Shown here piece by piece: positions 44,191 through 52,640 of a stretch of DNA of 64,000 nucleotides. Location of the stretch: positions 1-64,000 of the forward strand of contig DAOTXN010000182.1 in assembly GCA_034435435.1 (NCBI GenBank), read 5' to 3'. Source of the stretch: DAOTXN01 sp034435435. Lineage in GTDB: Bacteria; Chloroflexota; Anaerolineae; S140-20. The translations under genes were made by a program, and so were the position numbers. The notes under the pieces are model-generated. The model did not search any database. It had not been told where the DNA came from and saw only the letters and a list, made by a program, of their open reading frames with translations. The stretch's first letter is position 1. Every line of letters begins with the position of its first letter.

Positions 44191-44965
44191 GATATCCCAG
44201 GAGCTTGGCCAGGATTTGGACCGCAAACACCCACATGATCAGGCCCAGACCGGCCCGGATCATTTTAGTTTTGAACTTCATGCTGAGTCTCGCCCCGAGA
44301 TTGCCGCCGATGAGAACGGCGACGCCCGTCAGCGCAATCAATGGAAGATCGAATCTGTGAGAGGTCGCATGGCCGATGATGCCGGCCAGCGCCGAGAAGG
44401 AGATGATCAGGTGCGACGACCCCGCGGCGATTTTTGTCGGGTACTTGCAGACGTACACCATGAAAGGCACAATGAAAATGCCGCCGCCCACGCCCAGCAG
44501 GCCGGCGATGAACCCCACGGCCAGACCGAAAACCGCAATGAGCGCGTACATGGCAGTGGAAAAGTGGGGGGATGATTTCTCTTCCGCTTTTTCCTTTTCC
44601 CAGTAGGAATAGACCATCCTCGCACCCACCCCCACGAGGAAAATCACGAACAACCATAGCAAAATCGTCGTATTAACCGACTTGGACAGAGCACCCCCCG
44701 CAAAGGCGCCCAGGCTGATGCCCGGCGCAAAGATGAAGGAGGCCTTGTAATCAATCATCTTTTTGCGATAGAAAATATAGCCGGCAGACAACGAAGTGAT
44801 GAGATTCAACACCAGGGACGTGGAAGTGGAAATCACGATCGAATACCCCAGCAGAATCAACAGCGGGGAGTACACCGATCCCCCACCCTGCCCAAACATT
44901 GAAAATATGAAAGCGATCACAAAGGCAAAGACGACGGCGAACAGCAGCGTTGTATTCATATCCAT
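44186..44965 (-). CDS. TauE/SafE-family membrane exporter, copy 1
   Basis: 259 aa, about eight membrane helices. Repeated family motif is seen as FGQGGGSVYSPLLILLGY near the start and LLGVGGGIFIVPFMVYV in the second half. Members export sulfite, sulfonates or organic thio-acids. Base composition is noticeably more A+T-rich than surrounding genes. Start ATG 44965 with AAGGAT upstream. Followed by a related exporter and a rhodanese gene, a sulfur-handling cassette. Confidence 0.88.
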   Translation of the reverse strand: MDMNTTLLFAVVFAFVIAFIFSMFGQGGGSVYSPLLILLGYSIVISTSTSLVLNLITSLSAGYIFYRKKMIDYKASFIFAPGISLGAFAGGALSKSVNTTILLWLFVIFLVGVGARMVYSYWEKEKAEEKSSPHFSTAMYALIAVFGLAVGFIAGLLGVGGGIFIVPFMVYVCKYPTKIAAGSSHLIISFSALAGIIGHATSHRFDLPLIALTGVAVLIGGNLGARLSMKFKTKMIRAGLGLIMWVFAVQILAKLLGYL

Positions 44966-45049
44966 TGTGTTGATATCCTTTTTTCTGAAAAGCCGGTTTT
45001 TGCAATTGCTCCCGTCGGATAACCGCATCCGGCGGGAGCAAAAGCCGGA

Positions 45050-45811
45050 CTAAGCCAGGATGACATCCTGGATAATAATCAAAGCGGCCACGCCCAACAA
45101 CACAATACCAAAGACAATCCTTATTGAGCGTGACTTCATCCGGGTGGACATTAAGCGCGAACCAAGCTGGCTGCCAATCAGCACCGCCACGACACAGCTA
45201 ATCCAGACGATCCACTGCGGTCGGGCGGCCGTGGCCAGGTGAGACAAAAAGCTGGAAATCCCGGAGCAAGTCACCACGAAAGCGGATGTTGCGGCAGCCG
45301 CCTTGGCTTCTAGCCCAACGACGTAAAGAAGCGGAACGATGAACGAACCGCCGCCACGCCCGATCAAACCGGCGATCAGACCCAACCCGCTGCCGGCAGA
45401 GAGTCCCAAAATGATCCGCCCTCGCGGCGATATCTCTCCAGATTTGGGTTTCCAGCCAACAAGCATCAGGATAGCTGATACAGCCGTGAACAGGGCAAAA
45501 AAGATCAGCAAGGGCTTGACGGGCAGCGCCACATTGAGCCACACGCCCACCGGGGCAAAGGCAATGATAGTCAGGGCAAAGGGTATCGAGATCCGCCAGT
45601 TGATGAGTTTCTTGTGTCCATAGGTAATTGCAGCCGAGCTGCTATTGACCACGTTGAGCAACATGCCCAGTGGAATGGCTTCTGTCTTGAAATCCATCCC
45701 CATCCAGTACAGAATGGGGATGTATAGCTGGGACCCTCCCAGGCCCAGCATCGAAAAGACAAAAGCAATGATGAAAAAGAGAGGTGGAACCAAATAGTAA
45801 GAAGCGTCCAT
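45050..45811 (-). CDS. TauE/SafE-family membrane exporter, copy 2
   Basis: 253 aa, eight predicted helices. Motifs LGLGGSQLYIPILYWMG and LIGRGGGSFIVPLLYVVG. It is paralogous to the downstream copy, and the two may form a heteromeric transporter or handle different anions. ATG 45811 has AGGAGG 7 nt upstream. Lower G+C than neighbours, supporting acquisition as a unit with its partner. Confidence 0.88.
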   Translation of the reverse strand: MDASYYLVPPLFFIIAFVFSMLGLGGSQLYIPILYWMGMDFKTEAIPLGMLLNVVNSSSAAITYGHKKLINWRISIPFALTIIAFAPVGVWLNVALPVKPLLIFFALFTAVSAILMLVGWKPKSGEISPRGRIILGLSAGSGLGLIAGLIGRGGGSFIVPLLYVVGLEAKAAAATSAFVVTCSGISSFLSHLATAARPQWIVWISCVVAVLIGSQLGSRLMSTRMKSRSIRIVFGIVLLGVAALIIIQDVILA

Positions 45812-45897
45812 GATGATGCCTCCTAACATCATATGGCTTTTTTGCCTGGTCTCTGCCATGCCGGGGAGTGGCCCAGGCAGCATGGTGTTGTGCGCCC

Positions 45898-46287
45898 TTA
45901 TTTCTTGGCGCGCTTGTAGACTTTGCCAGGCAGCAGTTCCTCAGTCAAATCGTTGTAGCGGGCGTCCAGGATGCGGACCTTGTCCAACCCGTGCAATTGC
46001 AGGTAGACCCAGGCTACCACCGCGCGCGTGACCGACGAGCAAAAAGTCGCCACCAGCCGGTCGGTGGGCACCTCCTGCCAACGGGATGGCAGCTCGTTGA
46101 TTGGGATATGCAGGGCAAAGGGCAAGGCCAGTTGCCCCGCCTCCTCTGGAGAACGCAGGTCCAACAGCACTGCGCCTTCGATCTGCTGCCGCTCGAAGAA
46201 CTGGGGCGGCGTCACCTTGTGTTGCGCCGTACCCCAAAAACTCAGGTCAAGTCCAGTGAGCCACTTGTCAAGCATCATGTTTTCCAT
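45898..46287 (-). CDS. Single-domain rhodanese-like protein
   Basis: 129 aa. Rhodanese fold with LLDLRSPEEAGQLALPFALHIP and the active-site loop FCSSVTRA carrying the catalytic Cys and downstream Arg. Rhodaneses carry sulfane sulfur; beside two TauE exporters it suggests thiosulfate, sulfite or polysulfide handling. GGGAG precedes the ATG. Third gene of the inserted cassette. Confidence 0.85.
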   Translation of the reverse strand: MENMMLDKWLTGLDLSFWGTAQHKVTPPQFFERQQIEGAVLLDLRSPEEAGQLALPFALHIPINELPSRWQEVPTDRLVATFCSSVTRAVVAWVYLQLHGLDKVRILDARYNDLTEELLPGKVYKRAKK

Positions 46288-46333
46288 TTTTATCTCCCAG
46301 TATTATGAATTCAGGGTAGCGCCAACATGGACA

Positions 46334-46615
46334 CTACCAAGCTGGTAAGAGGGGCCAGTTCGCGGTACAGTGCGGGCGGGCCAGACGCCGACCATCGGAC
46401 GCGACGCAAAGGCCGTCAGAGCGAGGCATCACTTCCGGGAACCATTCCCTCTGGTATTCAAAAACCGGGCCGATGGTCAGCACGTCCGCTTCCGGCGCGT
46501 CCCACACCAGGTTAACCAGTTCCGTCTGTTTTTCTTCGGGGATGCCGTCAGGCATAATCCCCAGGCCGCGCTTGCGCATAAAGGCCGACCCGGCGAGTCG
46601 GCTACCGCTGAACAC
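46334..46615 (-). pseudogene. Internal fragment of an FmdE-like gene
   Basis: Frame reads RKRGLGIMPDGIPEEKQTEL, then DVLTIGPVFEYQREWFPEVM, matching by position the stretch before the zinc finger in the intact FmdE-like neighbour. Homology ends near 46400; the rest to the stop at 46334 is junction sequence. The N-terminal HGHxCP region is also absent. Possible GTG start at 46615 with overlapping GGAG, but the product would lack both ends of the domain. Confidence 0.65.
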
Positions 46616-46618
46616 TCC

Positions 46619-46888
46619 TTACCGATGGCGACGTGCGCAAAAGGCCGCGTACGCCCGTCGCAACGCGGCTGCGTACCTGGCCTCCACGTCGGCTTGCGCG
46701 GGGATGTAGTTTTTCTGCGCCCGCACCATCCCCACCAGTTCTGCGTCGGCGGCTTGTTCGGGGTTGCGCCCCAGCGCCCACAACTGCTCGAACACGCTGT
46801 TCAGACCCCGCACGCCCACGGTGGGGCCAGCGCCGAGGCTCAACTGGGTCACGCCGTCGTCGTTGCGCGGGCAGCATGCCCCGGTCAT
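46619..46888 (-). CDS. Small domain shared with a nearby ferredoxin
   Basis: 89 aa, unknown family. Residues VGVRGLNSVFEQLWALGRNP and AQKNYIPAQADVEARYAAAL match the N-terminal ~80 residues of the ferredoxin encoded at 48051 (VGMTGLDEVFSALYAEG..., NYIPPAAEADYAQALL). ATG 46888 chosen to fit that N-terminus; a strong ribosome-binding site is not seen. Stop overlaps the next fragment's GGAG. Probably a helical partner-binding module. Confidence 0.68.
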   Translation of the reverse strand: MTGACCPRNDDGVTQLSLGAGPTVGVRGLNSVFEQLWALGRNPEQAADAELVGMVRAQKNYIPAQADVEARYAAALRRAYAAFCARRHR

Positions 46889-46920
46889 TAATGGTCTGCT
46901 GCTTATCTCTTTTTCATTTG

Positions 46921-48018
46921 TCAAGCTGTTTCTCGACTCGCGCCAGCGTGGAACCACGCGCGTCGCATCCACAACGCCACGTACACCAGCCCGATCAGCA
47001 CCGGCACTTCGATCAGCGGGCCGATCACGGTGGCTAGCGCCTCCGACGAAGCAATGCCGAACGTGCCCACGGCCACGGCGATGGCCAGCTCAAAGTTGTT
47101 GCTGGCCGCGGTGAAAGATTGGGTCGCCGCCAATTCGTAGGGGAACTTGCGCCACAACGACAGGCCGAACGACACAAAAAACATCACCACGAAATAGACC
47201 GTCAACGGAATCGCTACCCGTAGCACATCCAGCGGCTTGTCCAGAATCTGGTCGCCCTGCATGCTAAACATCACCACGATGGTGAATAACAGCCCGATCA
47301 AGGCCGTGGGTCCCAGGCGGGGCATCAACTCGTTTTCGTACCATTCCTTGCCTCGCCGTTGGATACCCACGAAACGGGTGAGGATGCCCCCGGCCAGCGG
47401 GATGCCCAGAAAGATGAGCACGCTCTTGGCGATCTCGCCCATGCCAATGTCCACCACGGTGCCCTCGGCCCCCAGCCAGCCCGGCACCACGCGCAGGAAC
47501 AAGTAGGCCAGCGGGCTGTACATCACGATCTGAAACACGCTGTTGAGCGCCACCAGCACGGCGCAGTATTCGCTATCGCCCCCGGCCAGCATGTTCCAGA
47601 TCAGCACCATGGCGATGCAGCGGGCCAGCCCGGTGATGATCAAGCCGGTGCGATAGGCCGGATGGTCAGGCAGCAGCAGCCAGGCCAGGACGAACATGAT
47701 CACCGGCCCGATGACCCAGTTGAGGGCCAGCGACACGCCAAACTGCTCCCAGGCCTGGGCCACCTTGCTCAGCTCTTCGTACTTGACCCTGGCCAGCACC
47801 GGGTACATCATCCACAACAGGCCCACGGCGATAGGAAATGAGACCGTGCCAATCTGCAAGGCATTAAAAACGTCCTTGACGCCGGGAATGATCGCCCCCA
47901 GCAACACGCCGGCGGCCATCGCCAAGAAGATCCACAGCGGCAAAAAGCGGTCCAACAGCGACAACTGTCCGACGATGCTCTTGGCGCCTTTTGTCTCGGC
48001 AGACGCTAATTCTGTCAT
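46921..48018 (-). CDS. acr3: ACR3-type arsenite efflux permease
   Basis: 365 aa, about ten helices. Family hallmarks: WIFLAMAAGVLLGAIIPG, GLARCIAMVLIWNMLAGG containing the conserved membrane Cys, and AIAVAVGTFGIASSEALATVIGPLIEVPVL with the conserved Glu. Extrudes arsenite (and antimonite in some members) across the inner membrane. It sits within the ArsR-controlled strand together with ferredoxin and thioredoxin genes. Confidence 0.93.
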   Translation of the reverse strand: MTELASAETKGAKSIVGQLSLLDRFLPLWIFLAMAAGVLLGAIIPGVKDVFNALQIGTVSFPIAVGLLWMMYPVLARVKYEELSKVAQAWEQFGVSLALNWVIGPVIMFVLAWLLLPDHPAYRTGLIITGLARCIAMVLIWNMLAGGDSEYCAVLVALNSVFQIVMYSPLAYLFLRVVPGWLGAEGTVVDIGMGEIAKSVLIFLGIPLAGGILTRFVGIQRRGKEWYENELMPRLGPTALIGLLFTIVVMFSMQGDQILDKPLDVLRVAIPLTVYFVVMFFVSFGLSLWRKFPYELAATQSFTAASNNFELAIAVAVGTFGIASSEALATVIGPLIEVPVLIGLVYVALWMRRAWFHAGASRETA

Positions 48019-48050
48019 CTTTTTCCCTCCTCTGAGAATTTGAAATGCCT

Positions 48051-48563
48051 CTAGAACGCCTCCAGGACCTCTGGCGGTGGGAAAGTGATGGCCTTGGGTT
48101 TGCAGACCTGCACACAGGCGCTACACCCCACCTGGCACTTGTACGGCTCGCCAACCTGGACTCCCCCTCCACCGTCAGCAGGGGCGAATACACCATTGGG
48201 GCAAAAGCGCATGCACGCGCCGCAGCCATCGCACAGCTCAGGGCGCAGCGTAGGATACCACGGGATGGCCTCACGCGGGTGTCCGCGCCACGCGCCGTAG
48301 CCGGCGGCGCAAGCACAGCCAGCCCGTTGGCGCTGGCAAAAGGCCCCATATTCACGCAGCAGCGCCTGGGCGTAGTCGGCCTCGGCCGCGGGGGGAATGT
48401 AATTGTGTCGCCGGACGTGGGTCAACAACTGTATTGCCTTAACCGCGTCCGGCGCGCTCCCCTCCGCGTACAGCGCCGAAAAAACCTCGTCCAGCCCGGT
48501 CATGCCGACGGTATCATCACCCACTTGCACCTGGCGCAGACTGAGGCGTTCTCCGAGAGTCAT
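48051..48563 (-). CDS. 2[4Fe-4S] ferredoxin with an N-terminal helical domain
   Basis: 170 aa. The first ~80 residues match the free-standing protein at 46619. A Cys-rich spacer (AGCACAAGYGAWRG) leads to two clusters: CDGCGACMRFCPN and CQVGCSACVQVCKP. Likely an electron carrier for a reductase of the arsenic cluster. Stop-start distances to the neighbours are short (10 nt from the thioredoxin-like gene), so it is cotranscribed. Confidence 0.83.
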   Translation of the reverse strand: MTLGERLSLRQVQVGDDTVGMTGLDEVFSALYAEGSAPDAVKAIQLLTHVRRHNYIPPAAEADYAQALLREYGAFCQRQRAGCACAAGYGAWRGHPREAIPWYPTLRPELCDGCGACMRFCPNGVFAPADGGGGVQVGEPYKCQVGCSACVQVCKPKAITFPPPEVLEAF

Positions 48564-48572
48564 TCTGAACGC

Positions 48573-48833
48573 CTATTTGTGGGCTTGCGCTTCCATCAAC
48601 GCCGTGGCGATCAGCGAGGTGATCTCGGCCACGTTGGGCACCCGCCCCGCCGAAACCACCTTTTCGTTAATCACCAGCCCGGGTGTGCTGAAAATGCTGT
48701 ATGACATGATGTCCTTCATGTCGGCCACCTTGGTGACCGTAGCCTGAACGCCCAACTGGGCTAGCGCAGTGTGCGTGTTCTTTTCCAGCCGCTGGCAGTT
48801 GGGACACCCTGGTCCTAGAACTTTGATCTCCAT
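48573..48833 (-). CDS. CxxC thioredoxin-like (redox-active disulfide) protein
   Basis: 86 aa, minimal thioredoxin fold. Active site GPGCPNCQRLE at residues 8-18, cis-Pro in STPGLVINEKV. This family is typically encoded next to ArsP-like permeases and ArsR regulators. Probably reduces a metal(loid) or disulfide substrate for export. Confidence 0.9.
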   Translation of the reverse strand: MEIKVLGPGCPNCQRLEKNTHTALAQLGVQATVTKVADMKDIMSYSIFSTPGLVINEKVVSAGRVPNVAEITSLIATALMEAQAHK

Positions 48834-48895
48834 TTGATCTTACCTCCTCACTGAATGGTTTTTATCGGACTTTCGATTCGCACTGCATCTGCACT

Positions 48896-50365
48896 CTAAC
48901 CGGCCTCGGCCGGAGCCATCACCCGCCGGTTGCGCCGGTTGACCCAACCCAGACTCACGGTCAACATGCCTACCAGGACCGCCAGATAGAGCAGGATGCG
49001 CCAGGCCTCGACGCCATCAATCCACAACCCATACAATAGCCCGGCCATCACGCTGAACAGCGCCACCCAGCCGACGTATACCCACGCCTTGAGCCGGCCA
49101 ATGATGGTCGAGACGATCAGGATGCTTTGTAGACTCAGCTCCGGGTCGGCCATCAGATAAGCCAGCAATGGGCCGCGATGCATGCCCAGTCCCAGAAACA
49201 TGTTGGCAATGGGCACCTCGACCAGGGTGGGGAAGTACATGAACACCCCAAACACGACCCCGGCCAGATTGCCCAGAACTGTGTTGCGCCCCGCCAAAGA
49301 CTCGATCCATTCTGGCCGGATGAGCTGGCGGATGACCCCCACGGCAAAGACGCCCACGATCAGCAGCGGAAAGATCTGCTTCACAAAGCGCCACGACTCC
49401 CACAGCCATTCCTGGACGTCGCGTGCTTCAAAATGATAGCGGGCGATGGCCCACAGGCCCAGGATTGCCAGGGTCACCCCAAACACACGACCTGTGAATT
49501 GAATCTCCAGCCCGTCGGCGCGCGGCTCTATCCTGACGGCGGCTACGAGCAAGGTCATGACAATCAGCCCCAAAGAGATCCAGGTCCAGCGGTTGTAGCC
49601 CTCGCTCACATTGTTCAGGCCGAACCACGCGCTGACGGCGATCAGCGCCAGCAGAAAGATGAGGATGGCTCCTTGCACGGCCACGCCTTCCTCACCCTGG
49701 CTGGAATCAAACGGCACCAGGCGATAGAGCGTCTCTTGAAAACGGTCCATTCCGCTGACGGGCAGCGTCACTTGAGCGTAACTATTCGTCAGCAGGCCGA
49801 TCTTGAGCGTACCAGACAAAAGCAACGCCACCAGCAGCAGCAAAAAGATCGTCGTGCTACGGCGTAGTTTGGCTTTGCCGGCAAAAATCTCGTCGGTCAT
49901 CCGGTCGTGCATGGCGTCGGCCTTGCGAAAGATCAACGCCATGATCATCCCGATGCTGATGCCAAAGGTCAACGACAGTAGCAATCGGGCCAGGGCCAGG
50001 TCAATCCCGATGGTTACGCCCGTGTAGGTCAGGGCCAGGATGTTGGCCGCCGGGGCGAAGAACAGGAACGTGATAGCCGGTCCCAGCCCGGCCCCCTTTT
50101 TGTAGATGCCGGCGAACAGGGGCACGATGGTGCAAGAGCACACGGCCAACACCGATCCGGCCAGTGCAGCGGCAGGATAAGAGACGTATTTGGGAGCCGC
50201 GCGACCCAAGAAACGGGTGATGGCTTCCTTTGGGATCAAAGCCGCCAATCCTCCGGCGATGAAAAAGGCCGGCACCAGACACAACAACACGTGGGCGGCC
50301 AGATAGGAAGCCAGGCTGCTGGCCCCCGATTGCAACATTTCAATCACGTATTCCAAAATCGTCAT
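48896..50365 (-). CDS. ArsP-like permease (DUF318)
   Basis: 489 aa with ~10 helices in two homologous halves and a long cytoplasmic or periplasmic middle region. First-half signature VLAVCSCTIVPLFAGIYKKG followed by FFAPAANILAL; second half FMYFPTLVEVPIANMFLGLG. Relatives include ArsP, exporter of trivalent methylated/aromatic arsenicals, which fits the cluster. Start ATG 50365 (MTILEYVIEM) has GAGGAG upstream. Confidence 0.85.
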   Translation of the reverse strand: MTILEYVIEMLQSGASSLASYLAAHVLLCLVPAFFIAGGLAALIPKEAITRFLGRAAPKYVSYPAAALAGSVLAVCSCTIVPLFAGIYKKGAGLGPAITFLFFAPAANILALTYTGVTIGIDLALARLLLSLTFGISIGMIMALIFRKADAMHDRMTDEIFAGKAKLRRSTTIFLLLLVALLLSGTLKIGLLTNSYAQVTLPVSGMDRFQETLYRLVPFDSSQGEEGVAVQGAILIFLLALIAVSAWFGLNNVSEGYNRWTWISLGLIVMTLLVAAVRIEPRADGLEIQFTGRVFGVTLAILGLWAIARYHFEARDVQEWLWESWRFVKQIFPLLIVGVFAVGVIRQLIRPEWIESLAGRNTVLGNLAGVVFGVFMYFPTLVEVPIANMFLGLGMHRGPLLAYLMADPELSLQSILIVSTIIGRLKAWVYVGWVALFSVMAGLLYGLWIDGVEAWRILLYLAVLVGMLTVSLGWVNRRNRRVMAPAEAG

Positions 50366-50466
50366 TTTTTGCTCCTCTGGGACGATTACATTCGCAAGCT
50401 TGAATATGATTGACCCTTTTCTTCTCAACGGTGATTTGATCACATCGGGGTAAAGTCAAGAGCAGG

Positions 50467-50829
50467 TCAAGCGGCGACAAGTGCGTTTTCCGAAACTGGC
50501 GCGATCGATTCGGCCGAGTGGCAGCGCGGGCAGGCCGTCTCTGGGCAGGTAGTGCGCTGTTCGACGGGTCCCAGGACCACGCTCAACACCTCGCCTACTC
50601 TCGGATCCGCCAAGCGGTAAAACACATTCAAGCCATCTTTGCGGTCGGTCACCAACCCGGCCTCGCGCAAGAGCATCAATTGTTGGGAGACGTAGGCCTG
50701 GCGCTTGCCCAGCACCGATTGAATGTGGCACACGCACTCTTCACCCCCGCGCAGAATGTCCAGAATCTGTAAGCGTGCGGGATGGGAGAGGATTTGAAAT
50801 AACCCAGCCAATGCTTGCCAAGCGTCCAT
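50467..50829 (-). CDS. arsR: ArsR/SmtB-family metalloregulator
   Basis: 120 aa winged-helix repressor. LSHPARLQILDILRGGEECVCHI contains the ArsR-type CVC metal site; recognition helix RQAYVSQQLMLLREAGLV. Extra Cys residues at the C-terminus (TTCPETACPRCH) could form a second thiolate site. It would release DNA on binding As(III), Sb(III) or another soft metal, and most likely controls the downstream permease, thioredoxin, ferredoxin and ACR3 genes on the same strand. Confidence 0.9.
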   Translation of the reverse strand: MDAWQALAGLFQILSHPARLQILDILRGGEECVCHIQSVLGKRQAYVSQQLMLLREAGLVTDRKDGLNVFYRLADPRVGEVLSVVLGPVEQRTTCPETACPRCHSAESIAPVSENALVAA

Positions 50830-50848
50830 TTTTCAACCTGCGCATAAC

Positions 50849-50894
50849 ATTCAATCCAATGAATATATTATAACCTGAATATACTTTGTGTCAA
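50849..50894 (-). promoter_or_regulatory. arsR promoter with overlapping operator
   Basis: On the minus strand TTGACA (50889-50894), 16-nt spacer, TATAAT (50867-50872). An inverted repeat ATTCA-N6-TGAAT at 50849-50864 covers the expected transcript start, the usual place for an ArsR operator. TATATTCA also occurs twice within the promoter. Confidence 0.78.
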
Positions 50895-50964
50895 GTGTGC
50901 GCGGGAGGTATATTGTCACAGATGTGGGGTGATAGATGTCATAGCCCGGATGCAGCCGGGGCGC

Positions 50965-52245
50965 TCAAGGAGTCAGCTCACGACTCAGCGCCTGCAACAC
51001 ACCCCCACGCCCCAACAAGCCCAGCAGCCGGCCCTGTGAGTCGATCACCGGCAGGCGTTTGATGCGGTGCTCCAGCAACAAGCGCAGGGCTGCCGCCAGC
51101 GGAGTATCTGGGTGCGCGCACACCGGGTGCGGCGTCATCACGTCGGCGGCGGTGCGTTGTTGCAGCCGCACACCGGTTGCCCGCTGTCCTACTTGCACCC
51201 GTTCGGCGAGGGCGTGCAGAATGCCGACCCGCTCCAGGTCTGTCGCGCGTTTGAGCAGGTCTCCATCGGTGATGATACCCACCACGCGCCCCTCGTCGTC
51301 TACGACCACCACGCGCCGCTGCGTCGCGCTCACCAACAGGTCTACCACCTCAGCCAGAGGCGCACCCTGCTCGACGGTGGGCACGCGGGTCATCATCACT
51401 TCACCCACCATGACGTGGCTGCCGGTCGGCAGTGCAGGACGGGGCGCCTCTGTCACGGGGGGCTGGGCCAGGGCCCGGAATACATCCAGGCGGCTGAGCA
51501 TACCGATCAACTGTCCCTGTTCATCCACAACGGGTAGCCGCTTTACGTCGTGCTCAACCATACGTTTCACCGCTTCAGTTACCGTCGCAGCTCCCGAAAT
51601 CGTTTCTACAGGCGTGGTCATGACTTGGCCCACTGTGAGATCCTGGCGGCGCAACGCTGCAAGATGCTGCGTCAGCTCAGAGGCCGTCAGCTCGCGTTGG
51701 GCGCTGATGGGCAACAATCCGGCGCGCTTGAGCACATCGCCGTCGGTGAGAATGCCGATGATGTGTCCATCGGTGTCTGTCACGGGCAAGGTCCGATAAT
51801 TCTGGGCCAACAAAAGCTCCACCGCTTCTGACAAGGATGTGTTTGGCTCTACGTTGTGCACCTCACGGCTCATCACGTCCGACACGCGCGCTGCGGCGGG
51901 CATTTCGCGCAAACGGCGGTGACTATAAGTCACGACCTCGACGTCGTGTACCGTGATCAGTCCTTCGCTGACCATCTGGCGCAAACGGGGCATCACGCGC
52001 TCGATGCGCGTGGGATGGTCCACCCACTCGATCACCAGCGGCAGATCGGTGGAAAGCGCCACCAGGCTGGCTGTATGGATGCGGCTGTGGGCGCCATAGC
52101 CCGCCAACGCGCGCGTCACCGTGGCGCCGGCGCAATCCTCTTTTTTGAGCAGTTCCAAAATGGCGAGATAGAGCGCTTTGTGTCCCCACTTGTCACTTTC
52201 GCCAATATAGATGGTCACCTTTTTGGCCAGGCCGACGATCTGCAT
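50965..52245 (-). CDS. DUF190 protein fused to four CBS domains
   Basis: 426 aa. N-terminal DUF190 domain (KVTIYIGESDKWGHKALYLA) is followed by four CBS modules beginning near VSDVMSREVHNVEP, VGQVMTTPVETISG, VGEVMMTRVPTVEQ and AADVMTPHPVCAHP. CBS pairs bind adenine nucleotides. DUF190 is a companion of CrcB fluoride channels; here it lies 1 nt from crcB. Start ATG 52245 with GGAAGGAT upstream. Likely a nucleotide-sensing regulator linked to fluoride export; function inferred from context. Confidence 0.85.
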   Translation of the reverse strand: MQIVGLAKKVTIYIGESDKWGHKALYLAILELLKKEDCAGATVTRALAGYGAHSRIHTASLVALSTDLPLVIEWVDHPTRIERVMPRLRQMVSEGLITVHDVEVVTYSHRRLREMPAAARVSDVMSREVHNVEPNTSLSEAVELLLAQNYRTLPVTDTDGHIIGILTDGDVLKRAGLLPISAQRELTASELTQHLAALRRQDLTVGQVMTTPVETISGAATVTEAVKRMVEHDVKRLPVVDEQGQLIGMLSRLDVFRALAQPPVTEAPRPALPTGSHVMVGEVMMTRVPTVEQGAPLAEVVDLLVSATQRRVVVVDDEGRVVGIITDGDLLKRATDLERVGILHALAERVQVGQRATGVRLQQRTAADVMTPHPVCAHPDTPLAAALRLLLEHRIKRLPVIDSQGRLLGLLGRGGVLQALSRELTP

Positions 52246-52246
52246 G

Positions 52247-52636
52247 TTATATCCTTCCTCCCTGGAGCAATCGCGCCAGGAATACCCCCAACCCAACACC
52301 GACCAACCCCAAGATCAGATTGGCCGTCAGGTTCAAAAGCGACAACCAGCCGTTACCCTGGAAACCCAACTGGAACGTCTCGTAGCTCAAGGATGAAAAC
52401 GTGGTAAAGCCGCCTAGAAAGCCAACCGCCACAAAAAGCCGCGTCTCGGGCGAGATGGAGGCCGGCCCACTGGCCAGCGTCAGAAAAAAGGCGATGAGAA
52501 AACTACCACCGGCGTTGACCAGCAACGTGCCGTAGGGAAAGCCGGTCCCCCAGCGCTCGGCCGCCCACAGTTGCAGCAGATAGCGCGCATTGGCTCCAAA
52601 AAAGCCACCCAGCCCGATCCACAGAACGGTTGGCAT
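52247..52636 (-). CDS. crcB: Fluoride ion channel CrcB/FluC
   Basis: 129 aa, four membrane helices. Family signature GGFFGANARYLLQLW at the N-terminus and VGFLGGFTTFSSLSYETFQL containing the conserved Phe/Thr/Ser fluoride-path residues. Dual-topology dimer that exports fluoride. Start ATG 52636, 4 nt after the MutS-like gene, puts it in the riboswitch-controlled operon. Confidence 0.93.
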   Translation of the reverse strand: MPTVLWIGLGGFFGANARYLLQLWAAERWGTGFPYGTLLVNAGGSFLIAFFLTLASGPASISPETRLFVAVGFLGGFTTFSSLSYETFQLGFQGNGWLSLLNLTANLILGLVGVGLGVFLARLLQGGRI

Positions 52637-52640
52637 ATCG

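Noticed and set aside
44049..44234. 61-codon frame spanning the severed zinc-finger end
   Set aside because: It is out of frame with the recognisable zinc-finger peptide, which lies in another frame at 44101-44190.
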